From Echinometra lucunter (lineage: Eukaryota > Echinodermata > Echinoidea > Camarodonta > Echinometridae), in the NCBI GenBank assembly GCA_029962745.1, contig CM057167.1, positions 16,013,785 through 16,077,784 of the forward strand: 64,000 nucleotides of DNA, read 5' to 3'. Under the pieces are notes generated by a model that saw only the letters and a program-made list of their open reading frames with translations, was not told the origin of the DNA and made no database searches. Shown piece by piece: positions 34,657 to 46,161 of this stretch (its first letter is position 1; the number at the start of each line of letters is the position of its first letter). Position numbers and translations under genes: made by a program.

Positions 34657-35233
34657 GGGCCGTATTCTGAAAATCGTTTTTATCTATCATCTTATTTTAA
34701 TTGTCATAGCAATCAGGAATAGGGTGCGCCATTGACTTACACCGCGCACTTTTGACTTGCGTACCGGTCCATGGGTGCAATTTTTGCGCAGTTCAAACCA
34801 ATCACAAGTTTACCTTCAAAATTTATTATGACACTTGAAAGAGTGAAGATAAGTTAAACAGGGTTCATACGGGTCAGGGAATTTCTGGAAAGTCAGGGAA
34901 TTGGAAATTCTTTTTTCCAGAAGCAAAAAGTCAGGGAAAGTCAGGGAATTTGTCAATTTCTTCTGGAAGTCATGGAAAATCATTTATTCAAGATGTTTTT
35001 CATGTTAACAAATATGCGCTCCGGCCAGCCCTGCATTCATGGCACTCATATCAGCTTTATAACTCTTAATCAGCGCGCTTCTTATGTAAGTTTTGCATCA
35101 CATGTGATCGACGAGTCATGGAAATTTGCATTTTTCTGCCGTGGGAAGTCATGGAAAGTCATGGAATTTTGAAATTATTTAAGTGTATGAACCCTGGATA
35201 AAAGATAAAACAATTTTCAGAATACCGGCCTTG
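34657..35233. mobile_element. GGGCCGTATTCTGAAAATCG MITE interrupted by another MITE
   Basis: The outer termini GGGCCGTATTCTGAAAAT and ATTTTCAGAATACCGGCC match the element at 23242-23437. Its right terminus is separated from the body by the inserted CAGGGTTCATAC MITE (34859-35196). Confidence 0.85.
34859..35196. mobile_element. CAGGGTTCATAC MITE, copy 3 (nested)
   Basis: 338 bases, same termini and interior as copies 1 and 2, inserted inside the MITE at 34657-35233 and therefore younger than it. Confidence 0.9.
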
Positions 35234-38200
35234 GGTTTTGATCGATTGCAGACAAAGATTAACCCGTGGAATGCTAAGCCTAAGTAATTAGGCTAAGGTC
35301 TATTGAAAATGTGTGTTATATAGAAATCCAATCATGCTCAGTGAGTTAACATGATGCTGATGGGCAGACTGAGGTATCAACAAGCAATGCTATGTTGCGG
35401 GGAACGTAGGAGACTTGTAGAGAGCCATTTCAGGGTTTTCTGTTCAATGCAGTCTCATATATTATGTCATCACAATGATCTATAGATTACACTTTGTGGG
35501 GAAGTCGCTCTTCCTCTTATACCATTCTTCTGATTGCGAGTTTGCAGGGATTTTTTTTTTTTCTCCAATTGATCCCTTCATCATTCCCTGCAAAGCATCC
35601 ATATTATTTTTGTTCTATTTTTGGTTTAATCTTGTTCATCTCCATCTTTGTTTTTTTTTTTCTCACCCATTTTCTCTTTTCTTGAATTTTCTCATCTTCT
35701 TTTTGTTCTTGGCCTGTACTTCTTAACCAATGCTATAATCATGTCAGTGTTAAAGAGCTTGACAAGAAGCCCTGGTGCCCACTTGTCATGCTTGTTAGGC
35801 ATAAATCCTATACCTCATCTCATATAAAACACGATTGCAAATACTTTGAAGAAATCAACTGAGGCAATTTCAGTAGCCTTGTGCATTTATTATGGAAATG
35901 TGAGTGCAGTACAGTAACATGTTACATAATCTGAACATAATCCAGACAAGGTTTCTGAGACAGTACTTGCAAAGCCCATGTTGATTTCATGAAAAGTCTT
36001 TACTCTTGTCTCGCATTCTTTTATACCAGTGGCATAGGGGGCAGGCGGCCTCAACGGGGTTATGGTGTAAATATTCCCCTTTAGGTGTTTTGGGTGTGTG
36101 AGTTTGTTCTTCAACACAACGGTGATGGGAATGCATAAAATTTAGATTCTATTTTTAGTGGTGATGGGATGTTAGTGCCATATTACGGGCGTGAGGTATG
36201 TTAATATCCAAATAATGTATGTGGTATTTGAATAATTTTTCAATACATTTTGGGAATTTTCGCTTGATATGTTTGATACATTTTATTCCAGTATCAGATT
36301 CGAAAAGCTGCACTTATGATGAATCTTATTAATTCAAACATGTCAGAAGTTATGTAAGTTTTGAAACAGAGATATATTTGCCCATGTAATTGTACAATTT
36401 ATAAAGTGCTATGGAGAGAAAAGATGGACAGAAACTATATTGTTTGATTTTGATTTAGAACAAATAGCTGCATGTGAACAATAAGTAGTCTTATGTAAGC
36501 AGCTGTATCGTGAGCATTGAGTAAAAGCCTGTTCAAATATTAGGGGGAAACCGTGGGGGGGGGGGGGGTTCCGAGGGGGTTTTTAAGCACATTTTATAAC
36601 ACGCAAGTGAATGAGTGAGACATTTTAAGCGCAATCCTTTGTTGCGTCATTGCCGTTTGCCTTTCATTTTGTACACAAAAAATACGCTTTAAAAACCCAC
36701 CTTGTATCTGAACAAGCCTTTAAGAGTTAAATGATTTCACTTGCTAAGAAAATGGTTTGATTTCTTGAAAAATTGACTTCACCAATTAGCTACTGGAACC
36801 GGGTGATCCCTGTATTAAGTCTATGGGAATTCGAGAATTGAGTAGTCAACAGGTTAATCAATGCAGTCTACTCCCTTTCTGAATTTCAAATATCACCCCA
36901 TCCATATAAAGCTATTTCCTTAACTAAGCCAGGAATTTTTAGAAGGGGAAAGAATTAATGAAATATCTTCAGTGATTATGCTTTTCCATGTATACATCCA
37001 GTTTGCATTCCGATTTTGAAAAAAAAATTTGTCATAGGTTTCGACATAAACATTCCAGCCTAAAATCTGAATGATTGAATTTTTGAATAGTCGTATGAAT
37101 ACTGAAATAAAAATTTGGGGCTGTCACAAGGCTCCTTGCAAGAGGAGTGTCATAATTTCTGAATCGTAGTGACATCAAAGCATTCTTGCAAGGACTGAAA
37201 TTAAACCAAATTTCTTATTTCATTACTCCTATGATAATTCAGAACTTTAGTTAGGATCATTTCATTTGTTTGAATTCTCATTTTTCATGTAAAATGCAAG
37301 TTATTCCAAACTGGGTTACGGACATATTGCTGAACATGCGGTGGCCTATACATGACTCGATAGTAGTAGAGTGTAGCAAAAGTTCGGTTGTTGTAATTTG
37401 AGCTTGACAGAAACTGGATGATGTTAGCTGAGCTCCCGAAAGTGGAAGACATACTTAGTTACTTCCTACACACATCCTGTGTATAAAGACCACTGCAGAT
37501 CGGTGACGCAGCATTTGCTCCTGCGATAATTCTCTTGTCTGGAATACTAAAATCAAAGTTTTGGTTAACTGCAAGCTTTTTGGTCAGAATAAAGGCCAAA
37601 TCGCTTCAAATGGTAGCTTATCACGAGATTGCCATGATGCTTTCATTCCTGCAGGGAGGCTCGCAAAAGCCCAGAATTTCGATTTTAGTATTCATATGAC
37701 TTTTCGGAACTTTGATCATTAAGATTTCACATGCTTGAATGTTCATATGAAATGCTATAACAATTTTTTCCAAAATCGGATAGCAGACTAATCGTATAGT
37801 GTTCGGTGGGCTTTACAGGAGACATTAGTCCCTGCATGAAACCAATTTAATACATGAAGATATTCCATCAGTATATCTACCAAGGGGGTAAAAAAAAGGT
37901 TATAGATATAAGAGAGTTAACCACAATGTGAAAAGGGTTTTAAGATGCTGGAAGAATTCAGCTGAAGGACTAGAACCTAATTTATGAGGTTATTTAACTG
38001 TGCCACCATAATGAAAACTTTGCTCATTCAGATCAAACTATATTTGATATGAATAATCTGTATCCTCATATAAAGAATAAGATTTAGTTTTTGAGGTACC
38101 TTAATACTGATGAGTTAAAGTCATATTAGCTTCAAATGCTAGTGATGTCAGATCGTTCTTACATTTGTCCAGGATTTGAAGCAAATATGGTGATTACTCC

Positions 38201-39614
38201 AATAAGAAGTCTCGCGACACTTGAAATTTTAGTTTTTTATTATTCATGTTGTTAATTTTATTCAGAAATTCAGTCAGAATGATAATATTGATCAAAAATT
38301 TAGTATCTCTTGTGAATATGATACCTTTGACAATGGGATCGTATAGTGTCTAACAGTACTCTGTCAAGAGTCAAGTACTCTGATCATCTGATGGTCACAC
38401 ACACACTGTGAACAGATAAACTGCATTGATAGCTTTCAAATGGACAAGATGTGGCACCATACACATTATTATTCTTTGCATGAAGAAATATTCCAGTAGA
38501 TAGTAAAAGGAGAATGATAGCACCTGAAATCAAACAACAAACCCTGTTTTGAGGGTGAACCTAGTGAGATCAACACAAATTTTGGTGAAGAGCTACAATT
38601 TTAAGATGGTTTTGATAGAAATTGTTTATCGAATAGTGATGAAAAATGAACTGCCAACCTTTATCACATGAGTATCATTACTGTTGAGGGAAACATGGAA
38701 GTAGATCGTAATAAGAGAATGTAATACTTCACCATGTACTAGATATTTGTGATGAAATGGTATAGTGTATATGCTGTAATTTAATGTTCAGAAGAAAAAA
38801 AAAATATGTAAATGCTATTATTTTGTTTGAAAGATATTCATGTATGCTAGGTTGAATTTTGCAATTTCCTCTTGCAGATCACCTTGACTTGAAATGGAAT
38901 TGAAAATTTTGTTTGTATTACAGAACAACTCATAAGCTCTGTGATGTAGGAGCTTGTAAAATGGTGTAATTTAACAGTAATTTGAGTGACGTAAATCTTG
39001 CTTTTGAATCATATTTTGATCAAAGTAATCTTGTACCAAAGGAAGTTGATTGTGGGGTCTTAGGAAGGCATGTTATTTTTGTAGATCGTTGTTTGAAGTG
39101 ATTGCTGTGATACAGCCTATGTTAATAACATAGTCAATCTTGTTTTTAAAGCAGCTTTTTAAAATTTCTTTTGTGTTTTGTATGAAGGATTTGTATACAC
39201 ATTCAGCGAGACATTTTGTGTTATGACAACAAAAAAAAGCAAATACATTTTTTTTTGTAATCCTTAAGAGGCTTATATCGTGAAGCACTAGACTTTAGGG
39301 TATACAAAGTATTAAGAGTAAAAGCCTGTTCAAGTTTATTATATTCATTCCTTTGATTTGATTTCAAATTGATGGTGGTGAAATTTAAAAGGGGATAGCA
39401 CTTACATAGCTTCATTGAGGAGAAAATACTTATCCTAAAGATATTAGATAATTGGGAGCAGAATGCTTTATTAAATGTTAATTAAATTTTATATTTGCAT
39501 GTACCCACAAAACGTTATTTGCCACACAGTTTCTGGCTGTTGACTTATTTGACATTCTGTATGCACTTACCAGTGAAAACACGACGCATACTTTATGATT
39601 GTAATATCTATACG
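35234..39614. other. AT-rich gene-free stretch
   Basis: No coding exon seen. Contains a MITE at 36523-36722 and otherwise single-copy-looking AT-rich sequence. It could include distal TTLL4 3' UTR. Confidence 0.5.
36523..36722. mobile_element. AAAGGCTTGTTCAGAT MITE, copy 2
   Basis: 200 bases with termini AAAAGCCTGTTCAAATAT and GTATCTGAACAAGCCTTT. Carries a 14-base G run at 36555-36568. A terminal-like fragment of the same family occurs near 39322. Confidence 0.7.
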
Positions 39615-39875
39615 TATAGCTGTGGTAGTACAGTGGTATAGTGGTTAGGGCTCTTGCTTCTCATATGAGAGGTCCAGGGTTCAATCCTCGCCCGGTGCTT
39701 ATACATCCATGGAGAAGGGTGTTTTGCTCATATGTGTCCTTCTCGACCCAGGTGTATTAAAATGGGTAACTGACATTGCTGGGGTAATGATAATTGCAGG
39801 GCCCACGGGAAGAGCAGTAGTAATACTGATGTGGCTACCTTGGGTAAATTAAAAAAAAAAAAACTATTATTATTT
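39615..39875 (+). mobile_element. tRNA-derived SINE
   Basis: A tRNA-like head has A box TGGTATAGTGGTTAGGG (39634-39650) and B box GGTTCAATCC (39678-39687). A non-tRNA body of about 150 bases follows, then a 13-base A run (39851-39863) with a short ATT tail. The head has no clean cloverleaf, so it is a retroposon and not a tRNA gene. Confidence 0.85.
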
Positions 39876-40059
39876 TATGTAAACAATATTTTCATGCTTT
39901 GTTTGGGCCCATAGACATTTTCCAACTGTAGTTAAACACTAAACTTTGAGGATTTGTTTACCGTTACCACTGTGAAAAATGAAAAAATATTTGCTTCCTG
40001 ATATCTTATGATTTATATCTCTCTTTTGTGGTTTTTGTTTTTTGTTTTTGTCAAGAGAA

Positions 40060-40506
40060 CAATTTCGATGCCTTGATCAACAAAATCAAACATCGACTAA
40101 GCCAAATCTTGACAAAACAAAGACTTAACTAATTCACAGATATGGCATAATTAAATAATGGTTAGAACAATTGTCATGCCTTGATCAACCTAAAATTTTA
40201 TTTTTTAAAGAACTGGACAAAAAGATACATTGAATGAATAAAACTTGACATATTAAAGATATCGCACAATTACATAATGGTTAGAACAATTGTGATGCCT
40301 AGATCAACAACAACAACAACAACAGCAAACCTGGACAAAACACAAATCTTAACCAAGTAAAACTAAACAAATTCACAGATATCGCACAATTATGTAATGG
40401 TTATAACATTATTGTGATGCCTTGATCAACAACAACAAAAACCTTGGGGGAAAAACACACCTTAACCAAGTGAAACTTAACAAATTCACAAACATCGCAC
40501 AGTTAA
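40060..40506. repeat. Minisatellite, period about 108-123 bp, four units
   Basis: GATGCCTTGATCAAC-type starts at 40067, 40175, 40293 and 40416, each followed by AAC/AAA-rich sequence and CACAATTA...TAATGGTTA. The units are diverged and vary in CAA-repeat length. Confidence 0.85.
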
Positions 40507-40735
40507 GTGTAGCACATTCAGGAGTAAGTTGCTCAGTACACTGTATTTCAACATCTTGTGTATTTTTGTAAATGTGAAGTGAAGAAAATTATTGTTATGA
40601 TTATTTGTGAAAAGTTGGCTAGAATTTCATTTGATTATGAATAGATTCAATTTTAAAAAAAACACACACTCAGAATGACTACCCATGATGTGCCTTTGAT
40701 TCAAAGAAGAAGAAGAAGAAAAAAAAAGAAAACTG

Positions 40736-41248
40736 AAAGGAAACTAACACCCTCACGTCAAGTAGTTTTAAGTGCAGAATAAAACAATTCAGGAAAAATT
40801 TGAATGAAATCGGACACGCAATGCAAAAGTTATGCTTATAAGAATTGTTCGGTTTCTGACACAATAGCTATTGGTGAAATTATTTGTGGACAACACACAA
40901 TATGTTTTGTAGACAGAATTTCACATATTTGCTATCTTGAAGAAACGTGTTTCCATTGTCCTTATGCCAAATATATGTTTTGGAGAAAACACTCCTACAT
41001 GATGTATCTTCGGAGTTTGGCTGGAGAAAATGAGCAAATCTTAAGCGAAATGACAATGTCTTCTTATGTGTGAGAGTTGTCCACAAAATGTCATCAATAG
41101 TAGTGTCGAAAACTGTCATACAGAAAATTTCATATAACCATAACTTTCCTATTCCGTGTCCGATTTCGTTCACATTTTCGCTGTTTTTATTCCGTCTTGG
41201 CTTGGATTTTAAAAGCTACTTGACTTGAGGGCGTTGGTTTTTCTTTAA
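40736..41248. mobile_element. TTAA-end MITE with GGAAACCAACACCCTCA termini, copy A
   Basis: About 513 bases with inverted ends (GGAAACTAACACCCTCACG and GAGGGCGTTGGTTTTTC). The interior matches the split copy at 61381-62378, including GAAATCGGACACG. No transposase frame. Confidence 0.8.
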
Positions 41249-41864
41249 GAATGAACTATCTTTGCCTTGATCAAATGTAATAAGATGTGTACATCCAGAA
41301 TGAACAGGATAAAATCTGTCGTTTATGGAGTTATGAATGATGTAATATAATACCATGCAGAGAGGTATATTTTAAGATCTTTTTCGTAGAGGAAATAAAC
41401 TTCTGTTTGAAAACGAAAGTTATCGAATGTATTACTAACTCTATCACTTCTGTGTGGTTGGTTTGTTTGTTTGTGTGTTTGTTTGTTTGTTTTTGCCTGT
41501 GCCCAACTCGGGCAGTTACTGAAGACTGGATTTTTTAGAACAAAATCTTTACAGTACATGCATATGTAGCCTTTAACCAATACAAAATTGCATGATCGTG
41601 TTTGCTGTTGCAGGTGTAAGGCTAACAACGAAAGAGAAAGAAGTCCAATTTTGATTCTTAGTCATGATAAAACTTGGCTAAGATCGCGTTTCCAAGCATC
41701 GCTGCTTGAATATTGCTCTTGGAGTAGACAAAACGGAAGAAGCGAAAGTTTATTTTCAAGGATCCGGGGGGGGGGGGGGATGTTTTCCGGCGATGAGAAT
41801 TGTCTTGAATAAAACTTTGCGAGTTCTGTTTTTTTTCTTCTAATTTTACAATGTTAGATGGAGC

Positions 41865-41865
<1 letters not shown>

Positions 41866-41897
<32 letters not shown>
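41866..41897. repeat. (GA)16 microsatellite
   Basis: Uninterrupted GA run; the only long GA tract here without a phase-shifting extra G. Confidence 0.95.
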
Positions 41898-41900
<3 letters not shown>

Positions 41901-43227
41901 GGGGGTGAGAAAACACCTCCGGTTTTGATCAATTACCAAGAAAATAAAGGCTTTTAAGAAATCAACATAAAGGACAAATTTCAGTAGCCTTGTGTACCTT
42001 AAGAAGTACTGTTCGGATCATGTAATACTGCCATACATCACTGAACATGTTCATTCTAATATTATTTTTAACGAAATAAGCGTCAAACCATTACACATGT
42101 TTGTGAGGTATTCATTGAGAACCCAAAGCTTTAAGAAGTCGCAACGTACAACGGGTGTGCTTTAAGAAAGAAAAAAAATATCCTGTAATTAAGTAGTTTC
42201 ACTCTCAAGTCTGGTATACATTCAAACTAGGCAATGGTTCAGATTCAGCGTGTATTACTAGCATTATTTATATAGGGCCTACAACAATTTCTTAATGGAG
42301 TATGCTAATTCTAACGGGCAGTCGGGGGGGGGGGGTCCCTTTTCTCTTTTCTTTGGGAGAGAGGGGCTTATAAACTGGTAAAAATCAAACACTCCCCCCC
42401 CCCCCCACAGGAGTGGATTTTATGAGGTTTGCATGTACATTCGCCCCCCCCCCCCCGCTAGTGACGCTCGATGACATACATCTTTGATGTGACAGCTATC
42501 TTTTTATAGATTACGAAAATACCCTTTCATCATGTTCATGCGCACACTACTACTTTCAGTACGGTCCTTTTAGAAATCGGAAACGACACTTTCCAAGAGT
42601 ATGGTACTTCCTTGTTGGGGTTTGATATTCCAAAACTCATTTACTTCTGGTGGGTCGTCCGTGACAGTGTTTGGAGAACGGATTAATTTTTATTTTCTAC
42701 AGGAAAAGTGGTAATGTTGGTTATCAGAAAACAAAAATACACCTCGCCGATCGATCACGTCCACCTATTGTTGCTTTCCCGGGTAAATGTTTCCACAAAT
42801 TGTGACGCTATGACGCTAACTCACCGCAATTTGGGGCAAAATCGGGGAATACCAGTCGGCGGCCGCCGCGGGTAGTATGGATGCAACTCTTTGACAACGC
42901 CGCAAATACTAGATGTTCCTTATAAAAAGAATACATTGGACCTTGTAAATGAAGACTTATATTCGTGATGTTGGTGAGCTGTGGTTGAATTCTTGACTTC
43001 TAGAATATTTAGTAAGTATAACACTTTTATATCTACGAATGTAAGAAACAATTGCAGCTGTGAATCGCAATGGCAATCCGCATATTACGGTGAGAAGATA
43101 CCAAAATGTTAAAGCAATGGATTGAGTTGGAATAGATAGATTTCCGTGCGGGCTCTTATGTGTTAGTCGAGCTTAATACATCAAGACTGTATAATTATTT
43201 TGAGGGATATCAAATTTTAGTCCACCC

Positions 43228-43515
43228 ACGCTAAGAAAAAAAAAGGTTCAATTTCGCACCCTTCAAAGATTAGTGCAACACTAGGAGCTCCTTTATGGGT
43301 GCAACTTTGCACCCCAAGAAGCATTATGCACCATTAAGGGTGCAGTGAGCTACATTTGGCGCCCTTAAAGGTGCAGAGTTATACCCTTTAGGGAAGGTGG
43401 AAATTTGCACCCTTTTGGATGCAAACATTTCTGCACCCTTTAAGGTACACCTTTAAGGGTGCAGATGGGCATTTCCGGGTGCAAAAAAATAAAGCAATGG
43501 TACTTTTTTCCACCG
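43228..43515. mobile_element. TGCACCC/GGGTGCA-rich MITE, copy 1
   Basis: Starts CTAAGAAAAAAAAAGGTTCA and contains at least ten GGTGCA or TGCACC words in both orientations, so it is extensively self-complementary. Copy 2 is at 55781-56079. Confidence 0.8.
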
Positions 43516-43542
43516 GGAGAGAAGGGACACTCTAACATGAGC

Positions 43543-43712
43543 TAGTCAGATTTCCGGATCCAACGGGTACCAGTATGTTCTAGTCAAAACTGACAAAATT
43601 CTAGTGGAAATGACCAGAATTCTATATAGTAAAAATAAAACAAAAATTTTTACTAGAATATTCTGGTAATTTTCAGTAGTATTGTGTCATTTTGTTTTAC
43701 TACAGCAGTATG
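43543..43712. repeat. CTAGT/ACTAG-rich repeat, short copy
   Basis: Contains CTAGTCAAAACTGACAAAAT, TTCTAGTGGAAATGACCAGA and TTTTTACTAGAA words, clearly related to 51836-52210. Confidence 0.65.
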
Positions 43713-43921
43713 CACTCTAAAATCGGATGGGTCAAAATGACCAATACTTTGATTTTGTGTCCGACCAAAGATATTGGTAAAAATTGATCAATATGATGGT
43801 CAATATTAGCAAATCATTGGTTTAAAATGTACCAAACTTTTGGTCGATTTTGACCAATTTTTTAGTCGAACACATATTCACCAACACATTGGTTTTTTTG
43901 ACCAATCCTTTTTTAGAGTGT
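43713..43921. mobile_element. CACTCTAAAA MITE with GGTCAAAATGACC words
   Basis: 209 bases with ends CACTCTAAAATCGGATGGGT and CAATCCTTTTTTAGAGTG. The interior repeats GACCAAT and ATTGGTC words. Confidence 0.75.
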
Positions 43922-44859
43922 AGCATTTGTCCGTCAAATGTGATTTGTTTTTATCCATTTCTTTTTATCCATGTTATGGTGGAGCCATTTTCCCAACTCC
44001 CATAGTAAAAATTCTGTACAATATTCACGTAAGAAAGGCCCCATTGTGATCTACGACAGTATTTCTGTATGATTTATTATTTCTTTTTATATACATTACG
44101 GAGTTAGAGCCGTGATTATCCTGATCAATGTTCTAATAGCCAACTTTAACATTGTAATTCTAAGAATAAAACAAAGGCTATAAAAACACAGGATGGCTGT
44201 TAATCTCAATTGTGACAATAAAAGTAATTCTGATTTGTAATGCGGATCTGTTGATGTAGGTCATATTACCTGAAACCTTAAAGCACAAAAATGGACTGTA
44301 TATAAATCGTGTAGACAATATCTTGTATAACCACGATAACGGAACGAAAGTGGTGCAGATCGAATAAGTTGGTTTTTATTACTCTCTGTTCGAGTCGATA
44401 GGCGTGAATAGCTTGATCAATATGGCGCTGTTCAGTGATCACGATAGCATTCGTTATTGCACGGAGCGGGTCGTTACAGATAACCCCAATCTGAAATAGA
44501 ACAAAATGGGGTTCGGATATTCATATTGTTTGAAAAGAGCAAGACAACAAGCATACATTCGAATTATCTCTATACATATTGTTTTTTGGACTTTGGACGC
44601 CCCTCTTTGCTTGTCTGGAAAAAACAATCAGAAAGGTTGTTTGGGGCCATGTTCATTCGTCAGTCTGTTCAACTTCTCTTTCCTTTAAAACATGTTTAAA
44701 GAGTACCCACTAAATAAATGCAGTTCGTTTCGGGATCCGAGTTAAAATATCAGTGATTGATCAACATAGACATTGAGCTTTGTCTTCCAGGTGACTGAAC
44801 TTGATGATGATTTATAATTATTTGCAAACAAAAACCTACATTGCCACAGGTTTGATCAA

Positions 44860-44863
<4 letters not shown>

Positions 44864-44912
<49 letters not shown>

Positions 44913-44913
44913 A
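44864..44913. repeat. (GA)n with central GAGG shift
   Basis: About 50 bases of GA with one extra G near the middle (44891-44894). Confidence 0.95.
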
Positions 44914-46161
44914 AAGAAAGAAAGAAAAACAGGCAGACAGACAGGCATATAGAGAGGGGGTGGGGGTGACTGGTACAGCAATACTATGATAATACATCTG
45001 TACGCCGCCGGGCAGCACTCTTCTTTTATCTGGGCGTGCATGGAGGCGCATGAACATTGATTATGATATTTCTGATGACTATGTTAAGAAAAAGGCCCTA
45101 CGAGAGCGCAGGATCTTTCTGAAATATAGAGGAAAATGATGCCTTTGATGTCATGATAATTATCTTCATTATTCCTTAATTCCTGGTTACGTATAGGACA
45201 TCAGAGTGAGATATCTTCGACTGTCCATGTCATACTGGAAATGTTTGAAATTGGAGGTACTGATCTTAAAAATAGACGGTGGGGATTGCTGACTGGGATG
45301 AAAAGCCATATGCATGTAGGAGAGTCCCTACCGTATAGAGGAGTGTTTGGGCGTCACGCGCTACCTATTCCCAAATAACCCTTTATGTGATTTGCTGTTT
45401 ACCCACACTATTGTCGTCGTTGTTCCACCCACCAAGAAAAGGACAAAAAGGGAATATGTAGTTAGAACACGGGAAAATGTTATTTCATATGCCTAATACA
45501 GGATAGGGGTCGTCTATAATCTTTTTGAATTTACTAATATGAGGAATGTCTGTCATGTATGTCGTACGTTGGGATAGCTTATCACTCTTTGTCTTATAGA
45601 ATTATCATCAGTTGGGGTTATATCAAATGAGCAATAACATTAAAATGCATTCATATTGCATTCAATATCCATTTCTAAGTTCAGGCCTTTTGTACGAAGG
45701 CTGTAATGGTTTTACATATAGCCAAACGAAGAGTGCCAGAAGTTTGTTGATGGCTGGTCAAAGAACGTGATTAGAATCCGTCCAATCGATTCATATACAC
45801 GGTGGCGAAATTAGGGGGCGGATTTAGGGGGGCACTTCCCCTTTTAGACCCGATGACCAATTTATTCTGTTGCTGTTGTAGCTTGTCAGAAATTTCTGAA
45901 GGACAAAGACCCCCACATGTGTGATGAAAATGTGAATGATTATCAGAAAATTTTTATTGAGATTTGTGCCCGCCTATTTTTTTCTTTTCCCTTTTTTAAA
46001 TACAAAATTCTGCATGGGTCCTCACCTGCGGTGACTCATCCACAACAGACAGTGACACCTGTAGAAATATGGTTACATTAAGACGTGATATATTTTCATT
46101 TTGTTTATTCCCTACACAGATAGCTCAGTGGAGAATACAAACCAACGATAAATGCCAAGAC

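Larger units (their letters stand above)
41898..46119. other. Gene-free stretch before the TRIM-like gene
   Basis: No exon is recognised. Three G:C homopolymers lie at 42324-42456. A relatively CpG-rich patch at 42730-42910, with a GCGGCCGC site, could be a distant promoter, but no first exon can be tied to the TRIM acceptor at 46119. MITEs occupy 43228-43921 and a GA tract lies at 44864. Confidence 0.5.

Noticed and set aside
39620..39700. tRNA gene
   Set aside because: A and B boxes are present, but the cloverleaf stems are poor and a SINE body with an A tail follows.
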